Part shown: positions 15,528 through 23,926 of the stretch, in pieces
Position numbering within the stretch: position 1 is the stretch's first letter
How the letters are laid out: each line of letters begins with the position of its first letter
Assembly (NCBI GenBank): GCA_002317385.1
Contig: DCJH01000071.1
Coordinates: 21,957-64,161 of the forward strand
Length of the DNA: 42,205 nt
Direction of reading: 5' to 3'
From: Prevotella sp. UBA1705
GTDB taxonomy: Bacteria > Bacteroidota > Bacteroidia > Bacteroidales > Bacteroidaceae
Made by a program: the position numbers and the translations under genes
The notes under the pieces: generated by a model
Database searches by the model: none
What the model was told of the DNA's origin: nothing
The model's input: only the letters and a program-made list of their open reading frames with translations

Positions 15528-15574
15528 AATCCGACGCTCGAAAGACCCACCAATGGTCGTCCGGACGTCGGATT
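15528..15574 (-). terminator. Probable terminator of glnA
   Basis: AATCCGACG (15528-15536) pairs perfectly with CGTCGGATT (15566-15574). On the minus strand it is followed by TTTATATTTTTATAG. It lies 150 nt past the glnA stop; nothing else is recognised between 15575 and 15724. Confidence 0.65.
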
Positions 15575-15724
15575 CTATGGTTCATGGCACGGAGGGCCTC
15601 TCAGGTTTCCAGCCATGCCATGCCTGAAGTTGAAGGATAGGGCGCGGGCTCTATATATATAATATGGTATAGGCCGGCGCCAATGCTGCTCCGCCACGGG
15701 GCAATGGTCTATGCCCCACAGGGG

Positions 15725-17239
15725 TTATCCGCAATAGAAGAAGCGCTGGATGAGACGCTTGGTCTCGTCTACGTTGCCCTCGATATCGGTGCGGAGCGTG
15801 CGGTCGTGGTAGCTACGGAGCTGCGCCATGATGCCATCGATCATGTCTTTGGAGAATATTTCCTGCTCCTCGTACACCGCGCGCTGCGCCTCCAGGCACT
15901 TGGCCGAAGCCGAACAGCTGTCGGGCAACTGAGCCAGCTGGTTGAGACGAGAGGCGTTGGCGTCGTCGTGGATGTTCACATCAACGTATGTACGCTCGGC
16001 TATCTCGAGCGCATCTTTCATCTCGAAGCCGTGGCGGCAGGCCACGCAGAGGGCTGCCAGATACTGATAAACGTCGGCAGAGCCGTCGCCCGAGCGTATC
16101 TCGAAGGTCTGCTTGCTGCTTCCGCGCTCCTCGATGGGCACTTCCTGCTCCAGCGGATTGGCCGTCTGGCTCATGTCTACACCCGATGTCCAGCCCAGCG
16201 GCACGCGCACGAGCACACTGCGGTTGCGGTCGCCCCAGCACACGTTGGTAGGTGCTTCCTGATGGGGAACGAGGCGGAAATAAGACGTAGGAATCTTGTT
16301 GCCGAAGGCCGTGAGGCTCGGCGCCAGCTCCATGAGGCCGGCGATGGCGCGGCGTGCGTTGTCGGTGAGCACTCCGCCACGCTCCACGAGCATGTTCCTG
16401 CCCTCGCGCATGAGGCGCATGTGGATATGGAGGCCTGAGCCTGCCTTGCCTGCAGTGATCTTCGGAGCGAAGGTCACGGTGAGGTTTTCGTGCCATGCGA
16501 GGTTATAGATCACCCACTTGGCGATCATCAACTCGTCGGCAGCTTGGCACACTTCCACGGGCAAAAACTCTATTTCGTTCTGCTCATAGAGGAGACCTTC
16601 CTGCTCAAAGCATCCCACCTCAGTATGTCCATACTTGATGTGTCCGCCGGCCTGGGCGATATATCTCATGCACTTCTTGCGGAAATCACCCATCTTGGCA
16701 AACGGCGCGCTCTCGTGATAGCCGTGTTGGTCGCGCCCGGGGAATCGGCCTTCAACGGGTTTGATGACATAATATTCGAGCTCGCCCATGGCATGAAACT
16801 CCATGCCGGTGGCGTCGCGGAAGGCTTTGGCAGCCTTGCGCAGGGTGTGTTCGGGCGACGAAGCCATGGGCTGGCCGTCTTTATCGAAGAAGGAACAGAG
16901 CATGCAGAGTGTGGGTTCCTCGCTGAATGGGTCGATGAAGGCTGAAGAATAGCGCGGCAGGACATAGAGGTCGGAGCTCGATGCCTGGATGAAATCGAAC
17001 AGGCTCGAACCGTCTACACGCTCTCCGCAGGTGAGGATGGTGCGTAGATAGGCCACATCGGAGATAACGAAGTTGAGGGTTTTGAGTTTTCCGTCGCCAC
17101 CGGGATACATGAAATTGACCATCCGTATGTTGTGGTCGACAACATAATTGATAATGTCTTCGCGAGTAAACTCAGATGGATGCTTCTTGAGTTCATCCAC
17201 CAACACGTTGGCGTTCATAGCCAGTTGTTCGTTCTTCAT
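15725..17239 (-). CDS. glnA: Glutamine synthetase, type I-like
   Basis: A 504-aa enzyme that makes glutamine from glutamate, ammonia and ATP. Recognisable blocks: MVNFMYPGGDGKLKTLNFVI (beta-grasp domain), VDGSSLFDF, MGELEYYV (the ELE metal site), YGHTEVGCFEQ, the ATP/metal segment KITAGKAGSGLHIHM, PTSYFRLVPH and CWGDRNRSVLVRVP, and RSGDGSADVYQYLAALCVAC. The Tyr-adenylylation motif of GSI-beta enzymes (NLYxLPxE) is not present, so control by adenylylation is not expected. It is clearly smaller than the 700-plus-residue GSIII of Bacteroides. Consensus promoter at 17267-17297; transcribed alone. Confidence 0.93.
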   Translation of the reverse strand: MKNEQLAMNANVLVDELKKHPSEFTREDIINYVVDHNIRMVNFMYPGGDGKLKTLNFVISDVAYLRTILTCGERVDGSSLFDFIQASSSDLYVLPRYSSAFIDPFSEEPTLCMLCSFFDKDGQPMASSPEHTLRKAAKAFRDATGMEFHAMGELEYYVIKPVEGRFPGRDQHGYHESAPFAKMGDFRKKCMRYIAQAGGHIKYGHTEVGCFEQEGLLYEQNEIEFLPVEVCQAADELMIAKWVIYNLAWHENLTVTFAPKITAGKAGSGLHIHMRLMREGRNMLVERGGVLTDNARRAIAGLMELAPSLTAFGNKIPTSYFRLVPHQEAPTNVCWGDRNRSVLVRVPLGWTSGVDMSQTANPLEQEVPIEERGSSKQTFEIRSGDGSADVYQYLAALCVACRHGFEMKDALEIAERTYVDVNIHDDANASRLNQLAQLPDSCSASAKCLEAQRAVYEEQEIFSKDMIDGIMAQLRSYHDRTLRTDIEGNVDETKRLIQRFFYCG

Positions 17240-17266
17240 ATGAATTTAAGTTAGAGGTTATGCAGG

Positions 17267-17297
17267 CAAAGATAAGCTAAAAAGGAGAAACCTGCAA
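17267..17297 (-). promoter_or_regulatory. Consensus promoter of glnA
   Basis: On the minus strand TTGC (17294-17297), 19 nt, TATCTTTG (17267-17274), about 28 nt before the ATG at 17239. A short palindrome ACAAAT-N5-ATTTGT at 17330-17346 lies about 80 nt upstream of the predicted start, a typical activator position. Confidence 0.78.
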
Positions 17298-17580
17298 AGG
17301 ATTTCGAGGAAAAAACGAGGTCAAATCCTACAAATCTTACATTTGTCTCTATTTTGTCGCGAAATCGCCTCTATTTTATCTGAAAACTACGAATACTCAG
17401 CCTAAAACAGACGCCGTCGCTTTCTATTTGTCAAATCCACGCCATCCTAAACCCTCGAGCGAGGCATCGAAAAACCAACCCTACCGCATCGTGGAATCTG
17501 CCATACTCCATCGTTCCTCCGATAAGCCTCCAGCCAGCAGCCTCAACCTCCGCATCGCCAGACCGCGAGGCCCAAAAACA

Positions 17581-17618
17581 ATCATCCCCGGGAGGTGAAC
17601 ATACCTCTCGGGGATGAT
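17581..17618 (-). terminator. Terminator of the bamD-rpoZ-DUF4293 operon
   Basis: ATCATCCCC (17581-17589) pairs with GGGGATGAT (17610-17618), with an inner GAGGT/ACCTC stem. On the minus strand the sequence TGTTTTTGGG follows. The remaining 17347-17580 stretch shows no gene. Confidence 0.8.
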
Positions 17619-17673
17619 GATGGGTGGAAAATGGCGGCCAGCGGAGCATGCCCCGAGGCCACGGAGACAGCTG

Positions 17674-18123
17674 CTATCGGATGCGATCCATCGACCTGAC
17701 GAGCTTTTCGTCGGCCATGATACCCTTTCGGGCCATGAACAGCAGCACGAAAGCCACGAACGGCAGGCACGCAGCGAAGCGGAAACCAAAGGTTCCGTTG
17801 GTCTGCAACTCATTGAGTACCACGAAAGCGTAGTAGCCATACCATGCCAGACAGAGCAGCATTCCGGCCGTGCACAGGCGGGCCTGCAGCTGGCGTTTGC
17901 GGTAGAGGAAGATGTCGACAAGCGTCAACACGCCTACCACCACGAGGTCGGCAAAGAGCATGGGGCGTGCCTGGATGGCATGATCGCGCACCAATCCGAA
18001 GTTGTACCACACCAGAGGCAACCCCATTCCCTTGGGTTCCATCTGGCCGATGGGCAGGCACAGGCACACGATGAGCGCCAGGAGTGCCAGAAGCAAGAAT
18101 ATGGTTTGCTTGCGTTGAATCAT
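17674..18123 (-). CDS. DUF4293 four-helix membrane protein
   Basis: A 149-aa inner-membrane protein with four hydrophobic segments: residues about 6-26 (QTIFLLLALLALIVCLCLPI), 55-73, 84-104 and 117-135. The opening MIQRKQTIFLLLA is typical of DUF4293. It has no known activity. It is the last gene of a conserved Bacteroidetes operon with rpoZ and bamD, 18 bp after rpoZ, so a link to envelope assembly is possible but unproven. Confidence 0.85.
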   Translation of the reverse strand: MIQRKQTIFLLLALLALIVCLCLPIGQMEPKGMGLPLVWYNFGLVRDHAIQARPMLFADLVVVGVLTLVDIFLYRKRQLQARLCTAGMLLCLAWYGYYAFVVLNELQTNGTFGFRFAACLPFVAFVLLFMARKGIMADEKLVRSMDRIR

Positions 18124-18141
18124 TGGTCTGTCTCCCGTCGA

Positions 18142-18462
18142 TTAGTTCTTGGAAGCGTCGCGCCAGTAGATGCTGCCCTCAGTAAACTCCTGTGTGGCCA
18201 GCAATGTGGGCTTCGGCAACTTCTCGTAGTATCGGCTGATCTCGATTTGCTCACGGTTTTCGAACACCTCTTCCAGCGAATCATTGTAGGAAGCGAACTC
18301 TGCCAACTTCTTGTTCAGGTCTTGCTTGATCTCGATGGAGATCTGATTGGCACGCTTTCCAATAATGACCACACTCTCATAGATATTGCCGGTCTCCTGA
18401 CAAAGGTCCATGATGTTGCGCGTTACGGTGTTTACCGGAGCTTTAGACTTCTTGTAATCCAT
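18142..18462 (-). CDS. rpoZ: RNA polymerase omega subunit (Bacteroidetes type)
   Basis: A 106-aa protein homologous to RpoZ, the small subunit that helps assemble beta'. The core is NIYESVVIIGKRANQISIEIKQDL, which corresponds to the omega signature (N-x-x-F/Y-x-L-V-x-x-x-A-x-R-A-x-Q/I). The C-terminal extension (REQIEISRYYEKLPKPTLLA) is typical of Bacteroidetes members. It sits between bamD and the DUF4293 gene, an arrangement known from this phylum, and is probably co-transcribed from the bamD promoter. Confidence 0.88.
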   Translation of the reverse strand: MDYKKSKAPVNTVTRNIMDLCQETGNIYESVVIIGKRANQISIEIKQDLNKKLAEFASYNDSLEEVFENREQIEISRYYEKLPKPTLLATQEFTEGSIYWRDASKN

Positions 18463-18524
18463 TATAAATGATAATTATTTGATGTTACCTATTGTTGTTT
18501 TGTGGGGTGGGCGAGGACCGTGCG

Positions 18525-19358
18525 TTAGTCCTTGGCCGTAGAGGTGACCTTCTTGCACTTCTCTATATAGTCCTCGGCTCGCTTGCGTTCCTTGGAGTCG
18601 GGATACTCATTGATAAATCCGTAGCACTCGTCCTCGGCATCTTGAAAGCGCTCGAGCTTCTTCGTCTCCACGCTCTGCTGGGCGAGTTCGTACTTCGATT
18701 TCATGATGAGCACGGCGAAATTCTCGCGCCGGTTGGTATAGGGGTAGTCCTTCAAGGCATTCTGCGAGGTCACGATGCAGGCCTCATAGTTGTTGCCGCC
18801 GCTCGTGCAGTTGCCGAAATAGGAGCCTAAGTCATAGTAGAGCTGGGCCGAATATAGCTCCTTCTCCACCAGTTTGTCTTGCAGGGAGAACAGCCGTTGC
18901 TGAGCCTTATCCTTGAGTTTGGCGTCGGGATAGAGGTCGAGATACTCCTGGAAAGCCTGAATGGCCTGCACCGTCTCGCTCTGGTCGAGGCGCGGTTCGG
19001 GCGTACTCTGATAGAGACTCTCGCCCACATAGAACTCGGCCATCTCTGCATAGGCACCACGCGGATACGACTTCTGATAGCGCTTGAAGGTCTCCGACGC
19101 CGTGGCATAGTCGCGGTCGCAATACTCTGCCATAGCCAGCATGTAGAGACTCTCCTCGGCTTCTGCCGTACCCTTGGCCTGCACGATGAGCTCCTGCAGC
19201 AAAGTCACGGCACGAGTGTACTTGCCATTGGCGAAACATTCCTTGGCATACTCGTACTTATAGTGGTAATCGGTGGATTTATAGACCTGGTTGAACTCCT
19301 TCGCGCAGCTGCTGAAAAGCAGCAATGACAGCAGGCCAACCCATACAGTTTTATTCAT
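18525..19358 (-). CDS. bamD: Outer-membrane protein assembly lipoprotein BamD
   Basis: A 277-aa lipoprotein subunit of the BAM complex. MNKTVWVGLLSLLLFSSC has a lipobox with Cys18. The rest is helical TPR: YKYEYAKECFANGKYTRAVTLLQ, AEESLYMLAMAEYCDRDYATASETFKRYQKSYP, AYAEMAEFYVGESLY, TVQAIQAFQEYLDLYPDA and ECYGFINEYPDSKERKRAEDYI. These match the BamD/YfiO family order. I chose the ATG at 19358; the frame extends 7 codons upstream into the promoter area. It leads the operon with rpoZ and the DUF4293 gene and has a consensus promoter. Confidence 0.92.
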   Translation of the reverse strand: MNKTVWVGLLSLLLFSSCAKEFNQVYKSTDYHYKYEYAKECFANGKYTRAVTLLQELIVQAKGTAEAEESLYMLAMAEYCDRDYATASETFKRYQKSYPRGAYAEMAEFYVGESLYQSTPEPRLDQSETVQAIQAFQEYLDLYPDAKLKDKAQQRLFSLQDKLVEKELYSAQLYYDLGSYFGNCTSGGNNYEACIVTSQNALKDYPYTNRRENFAVLIMKSKYELAQQSVETKKLERFQDAEDECYGFINEYPDSKERKRAEDYIEKCKKVTSTAKD

Positions 19359-19376
19359 ATTCAACCTTTTGACTTG

Positions 19377-19407
19377 CAAAAATACACATAATTCTCCGTT
19401 TGCCCAA
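19377..19407 (-). promoter_or_regulatory. Consensus promoter of the bamD operon
   Basis: On the minus strand TTGG (19404-19407), 19 nt, TATTTTTG (19377-19384). The predicted leader is only about 10-15 nt. Confidence 0.78.
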
Positions 19408-19459
19408 GAGGCGATAGTTATTTTTAGTAAAAAAAACGACCTTTAACCTCAAAATATAG

Positions 19460-19467
19460 TAATTTTG
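19460..19467 (+). promoter_or_regulatory. -7 element of uvrB, suggesting a near-leaderless mRNA
   Basis: TAATTTTG ends 6 bases before the ATG at 19474, so transcription should begin at or next to the start codon. No clear -33 TTG box is seen at the expected distance. Confidence 0.6.
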
Positions 19468-19473
19468 CAAGTG

Positions 19474-21507
19474 ATGAATTTCAAACTCACTTCCAAATAC
19501 AAGCCCACCGGCGACCAGCCCCAGGCCATCGAGCAGCTCACCCAAGGCATAGAGAACGGCGACCCCGCGCAGGTGCTCCTCGGCGTGACTGGCTCTGGCA
19601 AGACCTTCACGATAGCCAATGTTATAGCCAACGTGAACAAGCCCACGCTGGTGCTCAGCCACAACAAGACGCTGGCCGCGCAGCTCTACGAGGAGATGAA
19701 AGGGTTCTTTCCGGAGAACGCCGTGGACTACTATGTGTCTTATTACGACTACTATCAGCCCGAAGCCTACCTCCCCGCCACCGACGTCTACATCGAGAAA
19801 GACCTCGCCATCAACGACGAGATCGACAAACTGAGGCTCGGTGCCGTGAGCGACCTGCTGTCGGGCCGACGCGACGTGGTGGTGGTGTCGTCGGTGTCGT
19901 GCATCTACGGCATGGGCGGACCCGTGGCCATGCAGGAGAGCATCATCGGCATCAAGCGAGGACAGCGCGTAGACCGCAACGACTTCCTGCGCCGACTCGT
20001 CACCGCTCTCTACACGCGCAACGACGTAGACCTGCAGCGAGGCTTCTTCTCGGTGAAGGGCGACACGGTGAATATCGCCATGGCCTACAGCGACTATATA
20101 CTCCGCGTGACCTGGTGGGACGACGAAATCGACGCCATCGAGGAGGTAGACTCCATCACGATGCGCACCATCCAGAAGTTTGAGGAGTATCAGATCTACC
20201 CCGCCAACCTCTTCGTCACCTCGAAGGAGCAGACCGAACTCGCCATCCGCAATATCCAGGACGACCTCGTGAAGCAGATAGACTTCTTCAACGAACTGGG
20301 CGACGGCATCAAGGCTCAGCGCATCAAGGAGCGCGTGGAATACGACATGGAGATGATCAAGGAGCTCGGCCACTGCTCGGGCATTGAGAACTACTCGCGC
20401 TATTTCGACGGCCGCGAGCCGGGACAGCGCCCCTACTGCCTGCTCGACTTCTTCCCGGAGGACTTCCTCATCGTCATCGACGAGAGCCATGTGAGCGTTC
20501 CTCAGATCAACGCCATGTTCGGAGGCGACCGCGCCCGCAAGCAGAACCTTGTGGAATACGGCTTCCGCCTGCCCGCCGCCTTCGACAACAGGCCCTTGCG
20601 ATTCGAGGAGTTCCACGACATGATCCATCAGATTATCTATGTCTCGGCCACGCCGGCCAACTACGAACTGCAGGAGGCTGAGGGCGTAGTGGTGGAGCAA
20701 CTCATCCGCCCCACAGGCCTCCTGGACCCCGAAATCGAGGTGAGGCCGTCGGAAAATCAGATTGACGACCTGCTCAATGAAATCGTAATCCGCACCGAGA
20801 AGGGCGAGCGCGTGCTCGTTACCACCCTCACCAAGCGCATGGCCGAGGAGCTCACGGAGTATCTGCTCAACCACGACGTGCGGGCCAACTATATCCATAG
20901 CGACATCGCCACGCTCGACCGCGTGCAGATTATGAACGACCTGCGGGCCGGAGTGTACGATGTTCTCGTGGGCGTGAACCTCTTGCGCGAGGGTCTCGAC
21001 CTGCCCGAGGTGTCGCTCGTGGCTATCCTCGATGCCGACAAGGAGGGCTTCTTGCGCAGCCATCGCTCGCTCACGCAGACGGCCGGACGTGCGGCCCGCA
21101 ACGTGAACGGTAAGGTCATCATGTATGCCGACACCGTTACCGAGAGCATGCAGCGCACCATCGACGAGACCTTGCGCCGCCGAACCATCCAGATGCAGTA
21201 CAATGAGGAGCACCACATCACGCCGCGCCAGATTGTGAAAGACATCCACGGCGCCCTGCCCTATGGCCGTGGCGAACAGCACGACAGCCCCTCGCGCCCC
21301 GGCTATCAGCAGGTCTACATGGAGCCCGACAGTGCCGCTTTCGCTGCCGACCCCATCGTGCAGCGCATGTCGCGCCCCGAGTTGGAGAAGAGCATCGCCA
21401 ACACTCGCAAGCTCATGGAGCAGGCCGCCAAGGACCTCGACTTCATCCAGGCCGCCCAATACCGCGACGAAATCGTGCGCTTGGAAGCCCAGCTCGAGCA
21501 GAAATAG
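19474..21507 (+). CDS. uvrB: Excinuclease ABC subunit B
   Basis: The 677-aa damage-recognition helicase of nucleotide excision repair. Walker A is GVTGSGKT (37-44). The beta-hairpin that grips DNA is YYDYYQPEAYLP (about 92-103). Further family blocks are IYGMGGP, CSGIENYSRYFDGR, DFLIVIDESHVSVPQ (DExH box), GFRLPAAFDNRPLRFEEF, VYVSATPANYE-like, EVRPSENQIDDLL, GVNLLREGLDLPEVSLVAILDADKEGFLRS and QTAGRAARN. It ends with the UVR motif (SIANTRKLMEQAAKDLDFIQ and AAQYRDEIVRLE) that contacts UvrC. The upstream TTG at 19465 is in the -7 element, so the ATG at 19474 is preferred. Full length, monocistronic. Confidence 0.97.
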   Translation: MNFKLTSKYKPTGDQPQAIEQLTQGIENGDPAQVLLGVTGSGKTFTIANVIANVNKPTLVLSHNKTLAAQLYEEMKGFFPENAVDYYVSYYDYYQPEAYLPATDVYIEKDLAINDEIDKLRLGAVSDLLSGRRDVVVVSSVSCIYGMGGPVAMQESIIGIKRGQRVDRNDFLRRLVTALYTRNDVDLQRGFFSVKGDTVNIAMAYSDYILRVTWWDDEIDAIEEVDSITMRTIQKFEEYQIYPANLFVTSKEQTELAIRNIQDDLVKQIDFFNELGDGIKAQRIKERVEYDMEMIKELGHCSGIENYSRYFDGREPGQRPYCLLDFFPEDFLIVIDESHVSVPQINAMFGGDRARKQNLVEYGFRLPAAFDNRPLRFEEFHDMIHQIIYVSATPANYELQEAEGVVVEQLIRPTGLLDPEIEVRPSENQIDDLLNEIVIRTEKGERVLVTTLTKRMAEELTEYLLNHDVRANYIHSDIATLDRVQIMNDLRAGVYDVLVGVNLLREGLDLPEVSLVAILDADKEGFLRSHRSLTQTAGRAARNVNGKVIMYADTVTESMQRTIDETLRRRTIQMQYNEEHHITPRQIVKDIHGALPYGRGEQHDSPSRPGYQQVYMEPDSAAFAADPIVQRMSRPELEKSIANTRKLMEQAAKDLDFIQAAQYRDEIVRLEAQLEQK

Positions 21508-21919
21508 GCTATGCGCAAACAGAAAACTGGTCGTACTGAAACTGGTAACAAGCCGTTTACAATTAGAAAACATCCCATGCGGGGAGTCTTTCCAAGGCTC
21601 TCCGCATCCATTTCCCTCACCTCTCGCCTGCTCTCCAAGTTCTCACAAGCAGTCTCAATTCGCATTCCTCGCCCATGCTCCACACCCTTTATTTCGTTCT
21701 TACACCTCCCCATTTTGTCAAGATTATTAGGAATCATTAATTTCTCTAATACATCTTCCAATCCTCATTTCTACCCAACTTTTTCACCTTCTCCCCCTCT
21801 CATTCCCCACCTCTCCTTCTCCTTCCGCCCCCATCTCACCCTTTTTCGACTCCCTTTTCGCCCTCCAGCCTCACCCCCTCCGATGCTTTTTCCTCCCAAC
21901 AACATCCTTATCCCCCTGC

Positions 21920-21998
21920 CTTGAAGTACTTTTCGCATCGCGAATAAGTACTAATCGCCAATCGAAAAGGTACTAATCCTCCCACGAAAAGCACCTTC
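21920..21998. repeat. Triple 22-nt palindromic element, copy 4
   Basis: Units begin at 21925 (AGTACTTTTCGCATCGCGAATA), 21947 (AGTACTAATCGCCAATCGAAAA) and 21969 (GGTACTAATCCTCCCACGAAAA), with the tail GCACCTTCTC. The first unit plus the start of the second forms AGTACTTTTCGC / GCGAATAAGTACT. Arms are TTTTCGC/GCGAAAA in places where other copies have TAATCGC/GCGATTA. Confidence 0.8.
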
Positions 21999-22163
21999 TC
22001 TCCACCTCGTTCCAACCCTCTTTTCCTAACCTCTTGACTCTCAGCCCATTCCATTTCGCTCCATTTTTGCCTCATTTTCCTTCCATTCCCCTTCTTTTCT
22101 CCTCCGCCGCCCCTCTCATTCCCCATCTTCAACTTTTTTCATCAGCATTTTATTTCCATCGCT

Positions 22164-22196
22164 CAGTAGGGACATGCCCCGTGCATGTCCGCACCG
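22164..22196. repeat. GGACATGC palindrome (REP-like family C), copy 1
   Basis: GGACATGC (22170-22177) faces GCATGTCC (22183-22190) inside the string CAGTAGGGACATGCCCCGTG. Copies occur at 34518-34550, 42002-42030 and, inverted, 42120-42150. Confidence 0.8.
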
Positions 22197-22212
22197 CCGC
22201 ATGGCGAACTGC

Positions 22213-22251
22213 AAATCAATCTCACACAGACTCACACAGATCTTCACAGAG
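22213..22251. repeat. CACACAGA repeat, copy 1
   Basis: TCAATCTCACACAGA, then a second CTCACACAGA, then TCTTCACAGAG. The reverse complement of 24937-24961 carries the same TCAATCTCACACAGA...TTCACAGA string. Confidence 0.6.
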
Positions 22252-22528
22252 GCTGCGCCCATCCGTGTGCCGCCCCGCCCCTAATGACAAATAAAAACAA
22301 ACTTTAGTTATCTTTTGTTAAGTTTTGTTTATTTCCCATTTTTATATGCCATATTTGTAAAACCAAAACATTTGATAGGGTGAAACCGGAGAAGACGAGA
22401 GGCTACTCCAGACCAACGGCGCCATGAGCCACGGCTATTGTCCGAGAGACCGACAGGCGAGGCACGGAAAAATGGCAAGACACTGCAGCACAAAGCGTTA
22501 CATATATTTCACCCCAAATTATTTGATA

Positions 22529-23758
22529 ATGAAAAAACTATTACTCTTGTTCATGATGACTCCCGTGCTCTGCCTCATGGGATGCAACAACGACGATTCG
22601 GGAAAAGGCATCGATCCCAAAAACAATCCGCTGAAGAGCATCAAGCTCACCGACGGCGAGGCGAAGGTTGCCGTGCGGTCGGCCTACTTCGGCATGGCCT
22701 TGCTGAAGGCCTACAACCAGGTGTACCAGTCGGCAGACGCATTCGTCATCTCGCCTCTGAGCGCGTCGTATGCCCTCTCGATGCTGGCCGAAGGCGCCGA
22801 TGGACCCACCCAGACGGAAATCATCAAGGCGCTGGGCTACGAAGGACTCGCCATGGACGACATCAATTCGATGAACCATAAGCTCACGAGCGAGCTCTCG
22901 ACGCTCGACAAGGCTACCATCATGACCTCGGCCAACATGCTTTGGATGGCGGAGGATGCCAGCGCGCGGGAGGCTTACAAGACCTCGCTGCGCAACTTCT
23001 ACGATGCAGAAGTGATGCAGACCTCGCTGCGCGATGCCGTGAATGCGGTGAACGACTGGTGCTCGAAAAAGACCAACGACATGATCAAGGACTTCCTGTC
23101 GGATATCGATTCGAGAATGCGGATGATGCTGTTCAATGCGCTTTATTTCAAGGGAATATGGACATTGCCGTTCGACGCAGGCAAGACCGCATCCGAACAG
23201 TTTACGAATGGCGACGGCTCGAGCAAGCGGGTGCAGATGATGAACGGCAGCGCCAGATACCGGTTCTATCAGGATGTCCATTTCGCCATGGCCACCTTCC
23301 CCTATGGCAACGGCGCGTTTGCCATGCAGGTGATTCTCCCCACCAAAGGCGAGACCACCGCAGAGTGCATGAACCACCTGCAGAAGGCCGATTGGAACAC
23401 CATCAGTCAGAGCGGCCGCGAACTGGAACTGACCGTGAAGATGCCCAAACTCGAACTGAAAACCAAGGAGAGCCTGCTCTCCACCCTGGCCGCGCTGGGT
23501 ATCAAAACCGTGTTTACCAGCAATGCCGACCTGTCTAAAATCAGCGACGAGAGGCTCTATGTGAACGACGTGCTGCAGGCCGGAGTCATCAAAATCGATG
23601 AGAAGGGCACCGAGGCCGCTGCCGTGACCGAGGTGGGAATGGTCAACGAAGCGCTGCCCGAGAGGGGCGAGTTCTTCGTCGACAGGCCGTTCATCTTCCT
23701 CATCAGGGAGCAGAGCACGGGCACGATACTCTTTGCCGGACGGGTCAACAAGATGTAG
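22529..23758 (+). CDS. Serpin-family protease inhibitor, lipoprotein
   Basis: A 409-aa surface or periplasmic serpin. The N-terminus MKKLLLLFMMTPVLCLMGCN is a lipoprotein signal (Cys19). Serpin blocks: FVISPLSASYALSMLAEGADGPTQTEI (helix B), VNDWCSKKTNDMIKDFL, LFNALYFKGIWTLPFD, QMMNGSARYRF, MPKLELKTKESLL, and the hinge KGTEAAAVTEVG followed by FFVDRPFIFLIREQSTGTILFAG. The Ala-rich hinge (P15-P9 GTEAAAV) indicates an inhibitory serpin. Counting from E358 as P17, P1-P1' is E374-A375 in MVNEALPERG, an unusual acidic P1. I chose the ATG at 22529; an upstream in-frame ATG at 22424 would remove the signal peptide from the N-terminus. The target protease is unknown. Confidence 0.92.
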   Translation: MKKLLLLFMMTPVLCLMGCNNDDSGKGIDPKNNPLKSIKLTDGEAKVAVRSAYFGMALLKAYNQVYQSADAFVISPLSASYALSMLAEGADGPTQTEIIKALGYEGLAMDDINSMNHKLTSELSTLDKATIMTSANMLWMAEDASAREAYKTSLRNFYDAEVMQTSLRDAVNAVNDWCSKKTNDMIKDFLSDIDSRMRMMLFNALYFKGIWTLPFDAGKTASEQFTNGDGSSKRVQMMNGSARYRFYQDVHFAMATFPYGNGAFAMQVILPTKGETTAECMNHLQKADWNTISQSGRELELTVKMPKLELKTKESLLSTLAALGIKTVFTSNADLSKISDERLYVNDVLQAGVIKIDEKGTEAAAVTEVGMVNEALPERGEFFVDRPFIFLIREQSTGTILFAGRVNKM

Positions 23759-23926
23759 ATTCTCATGGGAAACCCCGCTCAGCCTGTCTCCCCTGGCCAT
23801 GGACTATGGGGGATGGAGGGTTTTAGGCAGTGTCGTCCGGTGGACATCGCGGGGCGACACCCGGCAGAAGGTAGGCCAAAGACGCGCAGAATGGAACAAG
23901 ACTAAACCAATATAGGACTAAGAAAA

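Larger units (their letters stand above)
21508..22528. other. 1-kb gene-free, pyrimidine-rich region between uvrB and the serpin gene
   Basis: From about 21590 to 22150 the plus strand is mostly C and T, with runs such as CTCCTTCTCCTTCCGCCCCC. Several open frames exist only because the sequence has few purines, and none has protein-like features. The region holds triple 22-nt element copy 4, one GGACATGC palindrome (22164-22196) and a CACACAGA repeat (22213-22251). The last 150 bases (22380-22528) are less biased and could be a structured leader of the serpin gene. Confidence 0.65.

Noticed and set aside
19351..21573. A 740-codon leftward open frame across uvrB
   Set aside because: It is antisense to an unmistakable UvrB, its protein is His/Val/Ala-rich with no domain, and the bias of third codon positions in this genome produces such frames routinely (others oppose the metallophosphoesterase, serpin, TolC and permease genes).
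21508..22300. Open frames in the pyrimidine-rich zone as genes or a pseudogene
   Set aside because: Their translations are Pro/Ser/Phe-rich (plus strand) or Glu/Gly/Arg-rich (minus strand), as expected from base bias alone, and no domain remnant is visible.
22380..22528. A cobalamin or TPP riboswitch before the serpin gene
   Set aside because: GGTGAAACC superficially resembles part of the cobalamin consensus, but the B12-box and other required blocks are absent.
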